Notes under the pieces: generated by a model
What the model was told of the DNA's origin: nothing
The model's database searches: none
Seen by the model: only the letters and a program-made list of their open reading frames with translations
Translations under genes and position numbers: made by a program
Shown: positions 11,266-21,591 of the stretch, in pieces
How positions within the stretch are numbered: the first letter of the stretch is position 1
Layout of the letters: each line of letters starts with the position of its first letter
Source: Gigantopelta aegis
Taxonomy: Eukaryota; Mollusca; Gastropoda; Neomphalida; Peltospiridae
Reading direction: 5' to 3'
Assembly: GCF_016097555.1 (NCBI RefSeq)
Contig: NC_054713.1
Coordinates: 2,311,025 to 2,375,024, forward strand
DNA: 64,000 bases

Positions 11266-12561
11266 ATGTTGAACACCACCGCCGACTATACGAATGACGC
11301 CTCGTCGTCGGCCGTGGAGCCGGACATCTCCGAAACGACCGTCACGGCGGTGATCGGAATCCTCTCGGTACTTTCCGTGTTCGGCACGTTCGGGAACGGC
11401 CTCGTGTTGTACGTATTCAGCCACAAGGTGGACAAGGTCACGTCGACCATCTTCATCCTGGCCCTGGCCGGCACCGACTTCATCACGTGCATCCTCATCA
11501 TCCCCTTTACCGTCGTCTACATCGGCGTCAACAACTGGCTCATGTACGACTTCCTCTGCAAGCTGTACCAGTTCCTCATCACGTGCAACGTCCCTCTGTC
11601 CGCTTTTATCATGGTGGCCATCGGGATAGACCGGTACCTGTGCATCTGTCACCCGTTCAAACACGCCATGACGCCGCGGCGAGCCAACATCGCTATCTTT
11701 AGCCTTAGTATGTTCGCCTTCCTGCTGGGGTCGATGACGTCGCTCATCTACAGCGTGTACGAGCCGAGGAACGTCGTGGCCAACGACACGAGCGAGGGTT
11801 TCGTCTACCAGACCGTGAGACCCTTCTACAACAACAACAACAACTACAACAACACCATCATATCGGCAGGCTCGGGTCTTCACTTTCACACATCCTCGGC
11901 GGACAACAGTTCCATGGTGGTCAGTCCGATAGCCGAGGAGACTATTAACAAATCTGAGCAGATTCAGTACGTGTACACCGGAAAGTGTAACCACAACAAC
12001 CGGTTGCTGAGTCAGAGCATCATAGAGATTTACCAGAAGGTGTACGCTTCTTTCTTCCTAATCGCAATACTTATAGTGTCCGTACTGTACGCCCTCATCT
12101 ACAGGTCAGTCATCAAGCGGCGGAAGTGGCGATTTCGCCAGAGGTCGATGCGGCCGTCGTGCAATGAGAAGACGGTGGACGTTTCCAAGGCGACGCACCT
12201 CGAGAACAATGAGGAGGTGGAGCTGTGCACGAAATCCGCCACGAACGGTCTCGAGAACGACCACGACGAACGCGCGAACCTCAATCACTCGAAGAAGATC
12301 TCGAAAAGCGAGCGGAAGGACTTCAACCGGCTCGCCAATATCCGGACGGCCGCCATGTTGTTCGTGGTGAACGTCGTCTTTATTCTGGCGTTTCTCCCGT
12401 CGTGGTTGATGGCGCACCGCCTCATTGACTTCAACATGGTCGTCTTCTACATGTATTTTGTGTACAACGTGGCCAACCCTGTGATCTATGCGTTCATGAA
12501 CGTCGCCTTTCGAAAGGAGCTAAAGGCCGTCTTTACTAGAGGAAGCAAGTGTATGCGATGA
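11266..12561 (+). CDS. Class A (rhodopsin-like) G protein-coupled receptor
   Basis: A 431-codon single-exon reading frame for a seven-helix plasma-membrane receptor. Visible landmarks: TM1 with GNGLVLY (N44); TM2 LALAGTD (D71); C98 before TM3; DRY at 122-124; TM4 about 140-163; TM5 about 258-282; TM6 FILAFLPSW (372-380); TM7 NPVIY (404-408). C241 can pair with C98. The second extracellular loop is unusually long (about 90 residues) with an Asn-rich run encoded by AAC repeats. The third cytoplasmic loop (about 283-358) is basic. At TM6 the usual CWxP is AFLP, so the toggle Trp is Phe. I chose ATG 11266 because it follows a likely acceptor (TCTTGCAG, exon from 11243) and has A at -3; a frame from 11206 would include intron. 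GC content is well above the flanks. The overall pattern suggests a peptide or amine receptor, but the ligand cannot be assigned. Confidence 0.93.
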   Translation: MLNTTADYTNDASSSAVEPDISETTVTAVIGILSVLSVFGTFGNGLVLYVFSHKVDKVTSTIFILALAGTDFITCILIIPFTVVYIGVNNWLMYDFLCKLYQFLITCNVPLSAFIMVAIGIDRYLCICHPFKHAMTPRRANIAIFSLSMFAFLLGSMTSLIYSVYEPRNVVANDTSEGFVYQTVRPFYNNNNNYNNTIISAGSGLHFHTSSADNSSMVVSPIAEETINKSEQIQYVYTGKCNHNNRLLSQSIIEIYQKVYASFFLIAILIVSVLYALIYRSVIKRRKWRFRQRSMRPSCNEKTVDVSKATHLENNEEVELCTKSATNGLENDHDERANLNHSKKISKSERKDFNRLANIRTAAMLFVVNVVFILAFLPSWLMAHRLIDFNMVVFYMYFVYNVANPVIYAFMNVAFRKELKAVFTRGSKCMR

Positions 12562-12749
12562 TTAGAAAGAAAGAAAACAAACCAACAAAACAACAGTACA
12601 CAAAGCATGCATATGCTTAAGACATCAAGGTACCCTCTGACGAATCACGAGCTGGGTGGAACTTCGTTGTGTGGACAGAGGCAGTAGTAAAAATACGCAA
12701 TCTCTATCTACCAGCTGGATTAAATCAACGGCTGACAATTGGGGTCCGT
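12562..12749. other. 3' flank of the GPCR
   Basis: Begins directly after TGA. No AATAAA is seen before the SINE, so the transcript end is unresolved. Confidence 0.4.
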
Positions 12750-13012
12750 ATGCATGGGTACCGGCTATTTCTCGTTCATGCTAGTACTCCACAACTGGTA
12801 TATCAAAAGTCGTTGTGTGTACTTTCCTCTCTGTGGGATACTGCATATAAGATATCCCTTGTTGCTAATCGAAAAGAGTAGCCCATAGCATGGCGACAGC
12901 GGATTTTCTCTTTATATATCTGTGTGGTTTTTAGCCATACGTCATATAACCGTAAATAAAATGTGTTGAGTGCGTCGTTAAATTTAAACAAAGTCCTTCT
13001 TTCCTTCCTTCC
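12750..13012 (+). mobile_element. SINE, degraded head with tail B
   Basis: GGCTATTTCTCGTTC, TATATCAAAAGTCGTTGTG and a tail ending ATAACCGTAAATAAAATGTG then GTGCGTCGTTAAAT mark a diverged plus-strand copy. It ends in a CTTCCTTCCTTC run. Confidence 0.8.
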
Positions 13013-13044
13013 TTCAATTATATATACTTGTTTTCGTACTGAGT

Positions 13045-13122
13045 TGGACCCGGTACCGGGATGCGAACCCAATACCTTTGAGCCTTATATCCGGGAGCTT
13101 AACCTCCGAGGCCGGTAAAAGA
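13045..13122 (-). mobile_element. SINE head fragment
   Basis: GGTACCGGGATGCGAACCCA...CCGAGGCCGGT read in reverse resembles the tRNA-like head of the SINE at 22697-22915. Confidence 0.55.
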
Positions 13123-13149
13123 TTTGAGGCTCGTCTCCTTAATGAGTAT

Positions 13150-13391
13150 CGTTCCCGCCAGTGCTCCACAACTGGGGTAACAAAGCCCGTGGTATGTACT
13201 ATCCTGTCTGTGGGATGGTGCATATAAAAGATCCCTTGCTGCTGATCGAAAAGAGTAGCCCATGAAGTGGCGACAGCGGGTTTCCTCTCTCTCAATATCT
13301 GTTTGGTCCTTAACCATATGTCCGACGCCATATAACCGTAAATAAAACGCGTTGAGTGCGTCGTTAAATAAAATGTTTCCTTCCTTCCTTA
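13150..13391 (+). mobile_element. SINE, head type 1 remnant with tail B
   Basis: Contains GCCCGTGGTATGTACTATCC, TGCATATAAAAGATCCCTTG, AGTGGCGACAGCGGGTTTCC and ATAACCGTAAATAAAACGCG, ending TAAATAAAATGTTTCCTTCC. Confidence 0.85.
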
Positions 13392-13438
13392 GTGAGTAAT
13401 GGACCACTAGGAAGGTGAAAGACCATTACATACTCGGG

Positions 13439-13585
13439 TCCCCCCCCCCCCCCCCCAACACACACACACAGACTGGTGAATCAAAGACCGTGGTATATGC
13501 TGTCTTGTTTGTGAGATGGTGTTTACAAACAGACCCCTTACTGGTAATGAAAAAAGGGGATATACCCAGGGCAGCGTATTTGAAT
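13439..13585 (+). mobile_element. Poly-C tract and degraded SINE middle fragment
   Basis: A poly-C run at about 13440-13457 is followed by GAATCAAAGACCGTGGTATA and further diverged SINE central-domain sequence. Confidence 0.5.
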
Positions 13586-14119
13586 ATTATGTACACGTAC
13601 GCACTTAACATAGAAATAAAATGTAAAATGTAGCCAGCCAACTGGTAGGTACAGATGCGTCTTGCTGCTGTTGGTCTGTATTTGACAGTGAAGGGGTTAA
13701 CTAACAGACGTTTCCTTCCAGTGTGTTTTTGTTTTCAGCCGGAGGATGCCAGGACCAACTTCCAAGCTTCCGGAAGTGCAATACTGATGCGTAGCGTCTA
13801 ATCGTCACGTGGAGACTGGTTACATTCAATGTCTCACCATACACCAATGGCATACTGATGCATCCTGTCTGAAACTAGTATGTGGACGAAGTTTCTTTCA
13901 GTTTTCCATTATTTAAACATTGAAATGCAATTCTGGTGCATTTTAAGGGAACGTGTGTGGAGAATGTATTCCATGCTGCATTACAAAACATGTATTACTG
14001 ATGCATTTATGTGAAACTATTATATGGAGGAAGTGTATATCAAATGTTTGTTTCTTAGGTGGGTAGTTTACAGTCAGCTAGAAAGTCGACGATAGTCGAA
14101 TAATGTATTATATTAAACT

Positions 14120-14151
<32 letters not shown>

Positions 14152-14672
14152 GCTGTCAATAATTGCAAAACTATAGTGCTTTTTGTGTGTCCTTAGATTG
14201 ACATCTGCTGTAGACAGACAAATAATATACATTTGGATGTATTCTATTTTTCGATTATCTTCCTGCTTCATTGGGTGGTTATATAATAGAAAACAAAACA
14301 ACAGATCTAACAGCCAGTGTCATTTCGCGTCAAGGTGAGTTGAATCACGAACAGTCGTTCCAGACCCGTTACGGTTTTCTTCAGCTACAATTACAACGAT
14401 TATGTCAGACGTGTTATGACAGGTTGAACGGAAGGTCACTAGGCAACGGGTTAAAGGCAAGGTTGCACGGAAGTTTATCTACTAAATAGCTCAAGAAAAT
14501 ATTGCTTCGAATGTACACATTTAATTTGGCAGGAGGTGGATACTTTATTGAGTCAGTTTTACAGTCCTGATATCCAACTTCTGTTCGATATTTTGGTATA
14601 CTAGTATATAATTGAATTAAGGCTACGAAGTCATAAATCAGCTAAGCAATAGCTCCGTTTATGTTTAGGTAA
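13586..14672. other. Unassigned stretch
   Basis: AT-rich sequence with a (TA)n run near 14118-14146. CTGATGC/CTGGTGC-type motifs recur loosely at 13780-14010. No coding region is recognised. Confidence 0.3.
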
Positions 14673-14998
14673 AGAGACTTTCCTGAGTTTGCTACTATTG
14701 TAACACGTTTCCAATGGAAAGAGTATTTTTAAAGATTAAAATTACGTGTGAAATGCGGGTTTTTTTCCTGTTTGGAATATCAGTGTCTGTGGCAGTACAT
14801 AAGGTGTTTATAATCGCCTAGATTTTACCTCCCAATCATTTCGTACGTATGTAAAGAGTCCACATTAGGAAGTAGAGTGAAGTTTTAGCTACTACAAAGA
14901 TTATGATGACCAGAAACATATTGAATATACAGACACTGATATGAATGGGAAATGTATTTAACTTGTAATTGTAGTTGTTAAAAAGGCCTTGTTAGTGA
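14673..14998. mobile_element. MITE family 1, right end missing
   Basis: AGAGACTTTCCTGAGTTTGC and CCTGTTTGGAATATCAGTGT follow the order of the complete copy at 9327-9707. The copy stops near the SINE at 15002. Confidence 0.7.
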
Positions 14999-15001
14999 GA
15001 A

Positions 15002-15998
15002 GGTGCGGGGATTAGCCCAGTGGTAAAGCGCTCGCTTGATGCGCGGTCGGTCTAGGATCGATCCCCGTCGGTGGGGCAATTGGGCTATTTCTCGTCCCAG
15101 CCAGTGTACCACGACTGGTATATCAAAGGCTGTGGTATGTGCTATCTTGTCTGTGGGATGGTGCATATAAAAGATCCCCAATCTAATTAAAATTAGCTCC
15201 ACTATTACATGTGGATCTAACAGCAGCCAGTTGGAGCTCATGTCCACCAATCAAAACCGTACTTGCAGAATCATGTCAGTGATTTAAAAATAATTTGAAA
15301 ACATTCCGAATGATCCTGAGGGTATACGATATGTTTCATGTGAATTATGAATGCCTTATTTAGACCAGTAGAATTTATTTTAATCAGATTGCTAACAACA
15401 CTGCGTAGTCTCCAATGTCCAGGTAACATTTCGTCTGTAAATAATAATTTAAATATTGACCAATCACACTTCGCCTTTTATAACGTTATTTGGGAGCATA
15501 CAAATTCTAAAAATATCGGGTGAGTCTATTTTAGTGGCCGCAGTACAGCGAACCGTACCAATACGTACGTTATCCGTCTTCAATTTTACATTAAAATGTA
15601 TTTAAAAAACCCCAACTAAATCAGTCTTCAGTTTTACATTACAAATTATTTATTTTATAAAATAAAACATGTTTTAAGGAATTTGTAAATCACACGAAAC
15701 ATGTCGTATACCCTCAGGATAATTCGGAATGTTTTCAAATTATTTTTAAATCACTGGCATGATTCTGCAAGTAAGGTTTTGATTGGTGGACATGAGCTCC
15801 AACTGGCTGCTGTTAGATCCACATGTAATAGTGGAGCTAATTTTAATTAGATTGAAAGATCCCTTGCTACTAATGGAAAAATGTAGCGGGTTTCCTCTCT
15901 GAGACTATATGTCAAAAATTACCAAATATGTGACATCTAATAGCCGATGATTAATAAATCAATGTGCTCTAGTGGTGTCGATAACAAAATAAACTTCT
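15002..15998 (+). mobile_element. SINE, head type 1 with tail A, split by a 676 bp element
   Basis: The left part (15002-15178) has TTAGCCCAGTGGTAAAGCGC and GGATCGATCCCCGTCGG. The right part (15855-15998) resumes at AAAGATCCCTTGCTACTAAT and ends in tail A. Removing the insertion and one 9 bp duplicate restores a continuous SINE. A further tail A fragment sits at 16016-16065. Confidence 0.92.
15179..15854. mobile_element. Long-TIR DNA element with 9 bp target duplication (MULE-like)
   Basis: Ends are perfect inverted repeats starting CAATCTAATTAAAATTAGCT. The similarity runs about 165 bp inward (15179-15343 against 15690-15854) with few mismatches. AAAGATCCC flanks both ends (15170-15178 and 15855-15863). 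No transposase is encoded. Long TIRs and a 9 bp duplication are typical of Mutator-like elements; that class is inferred. Confidence 0.88.
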
Positions 15999-16523
15999 AT
16001 GTACATTATAAATTTGTGTGCTCTAGTCACAGACTAGTGGTGTCGTTAAACAAAACAAACTTCTTTTCTTGTTCTTTTTTTTTTTGTTAATCAGAAATAT
16101 TTTCCAATGGTGACAAATTCAGGTCATTCCCTTAACGCTAGCTGTTTAAAGTGTAAACATAACTGGCTATAATAGCGATCTAGCGTCAGTTGAAGAGGAA
16201 CGTGCACATCGTGTGGTTTATATTTAAAGTAACGTGATTCGTACATCTTTGCATTTGGTAAATCATCTATCGTGTGATTTTGCCTTTAATACCGACTTAG
16301 GTTAGATTGAATTGGCGGCAAGATCGGATATGATTTAGATTGGGTAAACCTCGCATATAAACACAACTCACCGACTACGGGAGGGGAGGGGAGGGGGGGG
16401 GGGGGTCACGATACTGACCAGGTGATTCAGCGTTGTGCATATATCCAATTAAAGGGACTGTTCTGGGATTGCTGGAATTGTCAGATGTTTCCGACAAACA
16501 GAGCCTCTTTTTAACGATTAAAG

Positions 16524-17196
16524 CTGTATCCTAACTGGACGTGGGCGACCCGAGCGATTATTTTAGAAACCAATGGTTTTAGTAGCTGCATCCTAACCGC
16601 ACGCGTACGACGCGACATACTGATTTGGTCGAGCGCGCGACACAATACCGATAGGAACTGTTTCTATTTTTCTCGCGCGACAAAGCAACAAAAATGTATT
16701 AACCAATCAGACAAGTTTTACTTGGCGATTTCAACGGTCGAAGATAATTTCAAAATTTGAGACTGTCGTTATGGTCGCGTCTGGATGGGATATAAATATT
16801 ATCACATCGCTCGATCACGTGTGGACGGGATGTAGCCCAGTGGTAAAGCGTTCGCTTGATGCGCGGTCGGTCTAAGATCGATCCCCGTTGGTGGACCCAT
16901 TGGGCTGTTTCTCGTTCCAGCCAGTTCTCCATAACTGGTGTAACAAAGGCCGTGGTATGTACTATCCTGTCTGTGGGATGATGCATATAAAAGATCCCTT
17001 GCTACTAATAGAAAAGAGTAGCCCGTGAAGTGGCGAGAGCGTGTTTCCTCTCTCAATATCTGTGTGGTCCTTAACCATATGTCTCACGCCATATAACCGT
17101 AAATAAAATGTGTTGAGTGCGTCGTTAAATAAAACATTTCCTTTCTTCCTTCTTCACTCGCTCACGTCGTACACGTCCGGTTAGGATACAGCTTAA
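16524..17196. mobile_element. TIR element inside the MITE, containing a SINE
   Basis: AGCTGTATCCTAACTGGACG at 16524 is matched in reverse by the end at about 17165-17196 (GTCCGGTTAGGATACAGCT). The flanks can be read as TAA (3 bp, Harbinger-like) or TTAAA (5 bp) duplications. A second internal start, AGCTGCATCCTAACCGCACG, lies at about 16581, suggesting a composite or nested copy. Confidence 0.6.
16822..17152 (+). mobile_element. SINE, head type 1 with tail B
   Basis: ATGTAGCCCAGTGGTAAAGC head, full central domain, tail CATATAACCGTAAATAAAAT and GTCGTTAAATAAAACATTTC. It is nested in the TIR element at 16524-17196. Confidence 0.9.
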
Positions 17197-17215
17197 AACT
17201 TACATAGATAGGTTT

Positions 17216-17756
17216 CGTTGAGGGCCGGTGGAGTACATTTGGAGAAAGAGAGGGGGGTTGTCTTTTCGATGGTGCAGGGCCGACAATACATGTACTAGTA
17301 TTTGAGGATGCGGATCACGTTGATAGCGAAATGACAGTTGAAAAGTGCATGAAAATGGTAGATCAGTTAGTCTAGTTGGTTTTGGAATACTGAATAACTA
17401 AACCAAGTTCAAAATGGAATGCCTATATTTCGTCCCACGGGGAACACCTTTTTTATACTATGAAATTTACTTTAAGTTATTAATTGCATATTGTAAATTG
17501 CACACACACAAAATTTCACTTTTTGTTATTTCCAAGGCACTTTTACTTTTCTTCTTACGTTAAACCACACTGAAATTATTTACAAAAAGTCATTTTTATA
17601 AAATGATGGGACGGACTATAGACTCAACCGATTCAGAGCCTGGGTCACGTGAACCGATTACAACCATGGACGCCAGTACGCATGAACTGATGACGTAGAT
17701 CACGCTTGTAAAAGTCTGTTATTTCCAGTTGGATCGGTTCTTCAACCGGATAAAGA
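17216..17756. other. Unassigned stretch
   Basis: AT-rich, with no recognisable gene or repeat. Confidence 0.3.
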
Positions 17757-17849
17757 CAAAGTTTGTTTTGTTTAACGACACCACTGGATCACATTGATTT
17801 ATTAATCATTGGCTATTGGATGTCAAACATTTGGTCATTCTGACTCGTA
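17757..17849 (-). mobile_element. SINE tail A fragment
   Basis: AAGTTTGTTTTGTTTAACGA followed by CATTGGCTATTGGATGTCAA is tail A in reverse. Confidence 0.8.
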
Positions 17850-17856
17850 GTATCGA

Positions 17857-18180
17857 ATAAAGAAACCTCTCTATTAAATACAGTTTCTTGTTTACAGCAT
17901 CACTGTGTGTATATCCGGAGACTTCGTTGTTCGTCTTCTGTTGGAAGTAGCTCGAAATTCATTTACGTCATAACATTATTATTTTTTTCGAAATGATTGA
18001 AAACTACAATCCTTTATACGCTACAAACATTGGAACGGTGAGAAATCAATTTTATGTACTGGCACTAGTATTCTAAACAACAACAATTAATTAATTCGTA
18101 ATTGTTTTAGATAAAAAAAAAAAAGATCTATTAGTCAGAAACACGTTACCATAGCAACAAACTCAGGGCAGATTATTTGA
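17857..18180. mobile_element. MITE family 1, diverged copy
   Basis: CAGTTTCTTGTTTACAGCAT, GTCAGAAACACGTTACC and AGCAACAAACTCAGGGCAG follow the internal and right-end order of the 9327 copy. Confidence 0.6.
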
Positions 18181-19260
18181 GGTTTAAGCACGCTGTCGTG
18201 GGGCTCGTGTCTCCTGTTCAAGGGGGCGCATGCATAAGACATGTTGACGAGTTCATGTAAGAAAAAACAAATCTATAGTGACATTTTTGGCAGGTGGTCG
18301 CTGTAAAAGGTGTCCACAATGGTAGAGTCGATTGTCGCTAGTGGTAGTTATGGAGTAATAAATATATCAATACAGTTGGTACATTTTGTTGAAATTAATT
18401 GCTCGCTTGTACGTTTGTAAAAGAGCCCGTAACTGTCTGGTGTACAAGCCCGTAGGAAGGAATGATGGGGGGGGGGGGGGGGGCACAGTCTCTATGGGGG
18501 GCACAAGCCTCATTTTTATCTTTATTTATATAGAGTAGGACAAAACAAATGTATATTTTTGTCCTTAAGTGGGACGTAACTGAGCAATCAATTTCGAACG
18601 TGCTCACTTCATTGGATGATATGGCTGTGGCATCACCTTTCCAGGCCAGTCGCATGTATTTAGATTGAAACACATACGTGTATGTTTCTGCCGTGTGACA
18701 GCATAAGTAACGGGTGTGTAAGTAGAGAAATATTTGTCTGGGTACTTTTAGCCTGACTGTTCCTGTCTTCCTGTTTGTGTGTCTGTCTGTCGGTTATACG
18801 ATCAGTCACACTAATATTAACAACGGGTGAGTTGTCGCTGCATCTCGTGCTTGTGGGGCTTACAGAAAAGTCGTCATACATATGTAATCCAAAAATATAC
18901 ATTAATGTTTCTACTCGAATGTAAAGTTCCTTGTCTCGCATGCATAAAATACATTACTCGCTAACTGGGACATTTACTGATAGAAAATAATCATATAATA
19001 TGTTCCAACAGAACAGGCCCGAACAACAGCCACGCTAAACATGTTGATTAGAAATAGCTAGATATGTTATGTCTAGAGGAAGTGCGTGGCTTCTCTAAAT
19101 ATAAATTTGGTAGCCGTCTTGGATTTCAGAATGGCGGTTGTGTCACATCCATTTAAAAAAAAAAACCTCTGAATATTTAAGAATTAAGTCTTACAACGTA
19201 GTTTCGGCGAGTGCGCCCATCTAGCTTCCTTGTTCTCTGCATCTAATGAGGTTGGAGATT
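18181..19260. other. Unassigned stretch with poly-G tract
   Basis: A poly-G run lies near 18466-18483. There is no convincing coding region; frames of about 92 codons on the minus strand have no recognisable features. Confidence 0.3.
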
Positions 19261-19963
19261 AAGGACTGCCGATGGTAGATCTCTTTAAGGACTGCCGATG
19301 GTAGGCTTCTTTAAGGACTGCCGATGGTAGGTCACTCTAAGGACTGCCGATGGTAAGTTTCTTTAAGGACTGTCGATGGTAGGTCTCTTTAAGGACTGTC
19401 GATGGTAGGTCACTTTAAAGACTGCCGATAGTTGGTCACTTTAAGGACTGTCGATGGTAGGTCACTTTAAAGACTGCCGATGGTAGGTATCTTTAAGGAC
19501 TGCCGATGGTAGGTTTCTTTAAGGACTACCGATGGTAGGTCACTCTAAGGACTGCCGATGGTAGGTCACTCTAAGGACTGCCGATGGTAGGTTTCTTTAA
19601 GGACTACCGATGGTAGGTCACTCTAAGGACTACCGATGGTAGGTCACTCTAAGGACTGCAGATGGTAGGTCACTCTAAGGACTGCCGATGGTAGGTCACT
19701 CTAAGGACTGCCGATGGTAGGACAGGCTAATCACTGCCGATGGTAGGTCACTCTAAGGACTGCCGATGGTAGGTCACTCTAAGGACTGCCGATGGTAGGT
19801 CACTCTAAGGACTGCCGATGGTAGGTCACTCTAAGGACTGCCGATGGTAGGACAGGCTAAGCACTGCCGATGGTAGGTCACTCTAAGGACTGCCGATGGT
19901 AGGTCACTCTAAGGACTGCCGATGGTAGGACACTCTAAGGACTGCCGATGGTAGGACAGGCTA
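19261..19963. repeat. Satellite, 26 bp unit, 27 copies in exact register
   Basis: The unit is AAGGACTGCCGATGGTAGG plus TCACTCT. Starts at 19261 and 19937 are exactly 26 intervals of 26 bp apart, so there is no net indel. A GACAGGCTAA variant at 19721 and 19851 lies 130 bp (five units) apart, hinting at a higher-order unit. Confidence 0.95.
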
Positions 19964-20011
19964 GATGGCGGCTGCAGCAAACACCGATTTGTGATCAGAC
20001 TGGTCATAGTG

Positions 20012-20435
20012 AGGGGCGGGATGTATCCCAGTGGTCAAGTGCTCACGTGATGCGCGGTCGTTTTGGGATCGATCCCCGTCGGTGGGCCCATTGGGTTATT
20101 TCTCGTTCCAGTCAGTGCACCACGATTGGTATATCAAAAACCTTGGCATGTGCTACCCAGTCTGTGGGATGGTGCATATAAAAGATTCCTTGCTACTATG
20201 TTTGACATCTAATAGCCCATGGTTACTAAATCAGTGTGCTCTAGTGGTGTCGTTAAATAAACCCAATTTTAACTTTTCGGTGCATATAAAACATCCCTTG
20301 CTAAAAATGGAAAAATGTAGCGGGTTTTCTCTTTAAGACTATGTCAAATAATACCAAATGTTTGACATCCAATGGCCAATGATTAATAAATGAATGTGCT
20401 CTAGTGGTGTCGTTAAACAAAACGAACTTCTTCTT
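20012..20435 (+). mobile_element. SINE, head type 1 with tail A, internal partial duplication
   Basis: Bounded by CTGGTCATAGTG at 20000-20011 and 20436-20447. Head, centre and a first tail A end at about 20262. A second central piece (TGCATATAAAACATCCCTTG) and a second full tail A follow, within a single pair of target duplications. Confidence 0.92.
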
Positions 20436-20488
20436 CTGGTCATAGTGCAGCTGATACAGAATAAACGACTACAAGAGATATGTTTACG

Positions 20489-21552
20489 GACAAGGCACAG
20501 GGTTAGGGACAACACACGGGGTTAGGGACAAGAGACAGGGTTAGGGACAAGACACGGGGTTAGGGACAAGACACAGGGTTAGGGACAAGACACAGGGTTG
20601 GGGACAAGACACAGGGTTGGGGACAAGAGACAGGGTCAGGAACAAGAGACAGAGTTAGGGACGAGACAGGGTTAGGGACAAGACACAGGGTTGGGGACAA
20701 GAGACAGGGTCAGGAACAAGAGACAGTTTTAGGGACGAGACAGGGTTAGGGACAAGACACAGGGTTAGGGACAAGACACAGGGTTAGGGACAAGAGACAG
20801 GGTTAGGGACAAGAGACGGGGTCAGGGACAAGAGACGGGGTTAGGGACAAAATACAGGGTTAGGGACAAGACACGGGGTTAAGGACAAGACACGGGATCA
20901 GGGACAAGATAATGGGTCAGGGACAAGGCACAGGGTTAGGGACAAGACACAGGGTTAGGGACAAGACACAGGGTTAGGGACAAGACACGGGGTTAGTGAC
21001 AAGAGACAGGGTTAGGGACAAGAGACGGGGTTAGGGACAAGACACGGGGTTAGGGACAAGACGGGGTTAGTGACAAGAGACAGGGTTAGGGACAAGACAC
21101 AGGATTAGGGACAAGAGACGGGGTTAGGGACAAGACATGGGGTTAGGGATAAGACAGGGTTAGTGACAAGAGACAGGGTTATGGACAAGACACAGGGTTA
21201 TGGACAAGAGACAGGGTTGGGGACAAGAGACAGGGTTAGGGACAAGACACAGATTTAGGGACAAGACACAAGGTTAGGGACAAGAGACAGAATTCGGGAC
21301 AAGACGCAGGGTTAGGGACAAGACACGGGGTTAGGGACAAGACACGGGGTCAGGGACAAGAGACGGGGTCAGGGACAAGAGACGGGGTTAGGACAAGATA
21401 TAGGGTTAGGGACAAGACACGGGGTTAGGGACAAGACACGGGGTCAAGGACAAGACACGGGGTCAGGGACAAGAGACGGGGTTGAGGACAAGGCACAGGG
21501 TTAGGGACAAGAGACAGAGTTACGTACAAGAAACAGGGTTAGGGACACGATA
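20489..21552. repeat. Satellite, about 19 bp unit, roughly 55 copies, carrying TTAGGG
   Basis: The consensus is GGTTAGGGACAAGACACGG with RAGACA and GG/AG variants and occasional short units. Most units include the hexamer TTAGGG. Confidence 0.93.
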
Positions 21553-21556
21553 CAAT

Positions 21557-21591
21557 GTGGTCTAGAGGTGTCTTTAAACAAAACAAACTTT
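21557..21591 (+). mobile_element. SINE tail A fragment
   Basis: GTGGTCTAGAGGTGTCTTTA then AACAAAACAAACTTT directly follows the 19 bp satellite. Confidence 0.7.

Larger units (their letters stand above)
16455..17215. mobile_element. MITE family 1 left half interrupted by another element
   Basis: TTAAAGGGACTGTTCTGGGA...CAGATGTTTCC at 16453-16523 matches the left part of the 9327 copy. AAAACTTACATAGATA after 17196 continues it. Confidence 0.6.

Noticed and set aside
11260..11994. 244-codon minus-strand frame opposite the GPCR
   Set aside because: Shadow frame caused by the GC-rich codon use of the receptor; it has no recognisable motif.
15002..15075. tRNA gene calls at SINE heads
   Set aside because: A- and B-box-like motifs belong to SINE heads followed by the shared SINE body; no intact cloverleaf was supported.
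19261..21552. CRISPR-like regular repeats
   Set aside because: Units are contiguous without unique spacers, in an animal genome.
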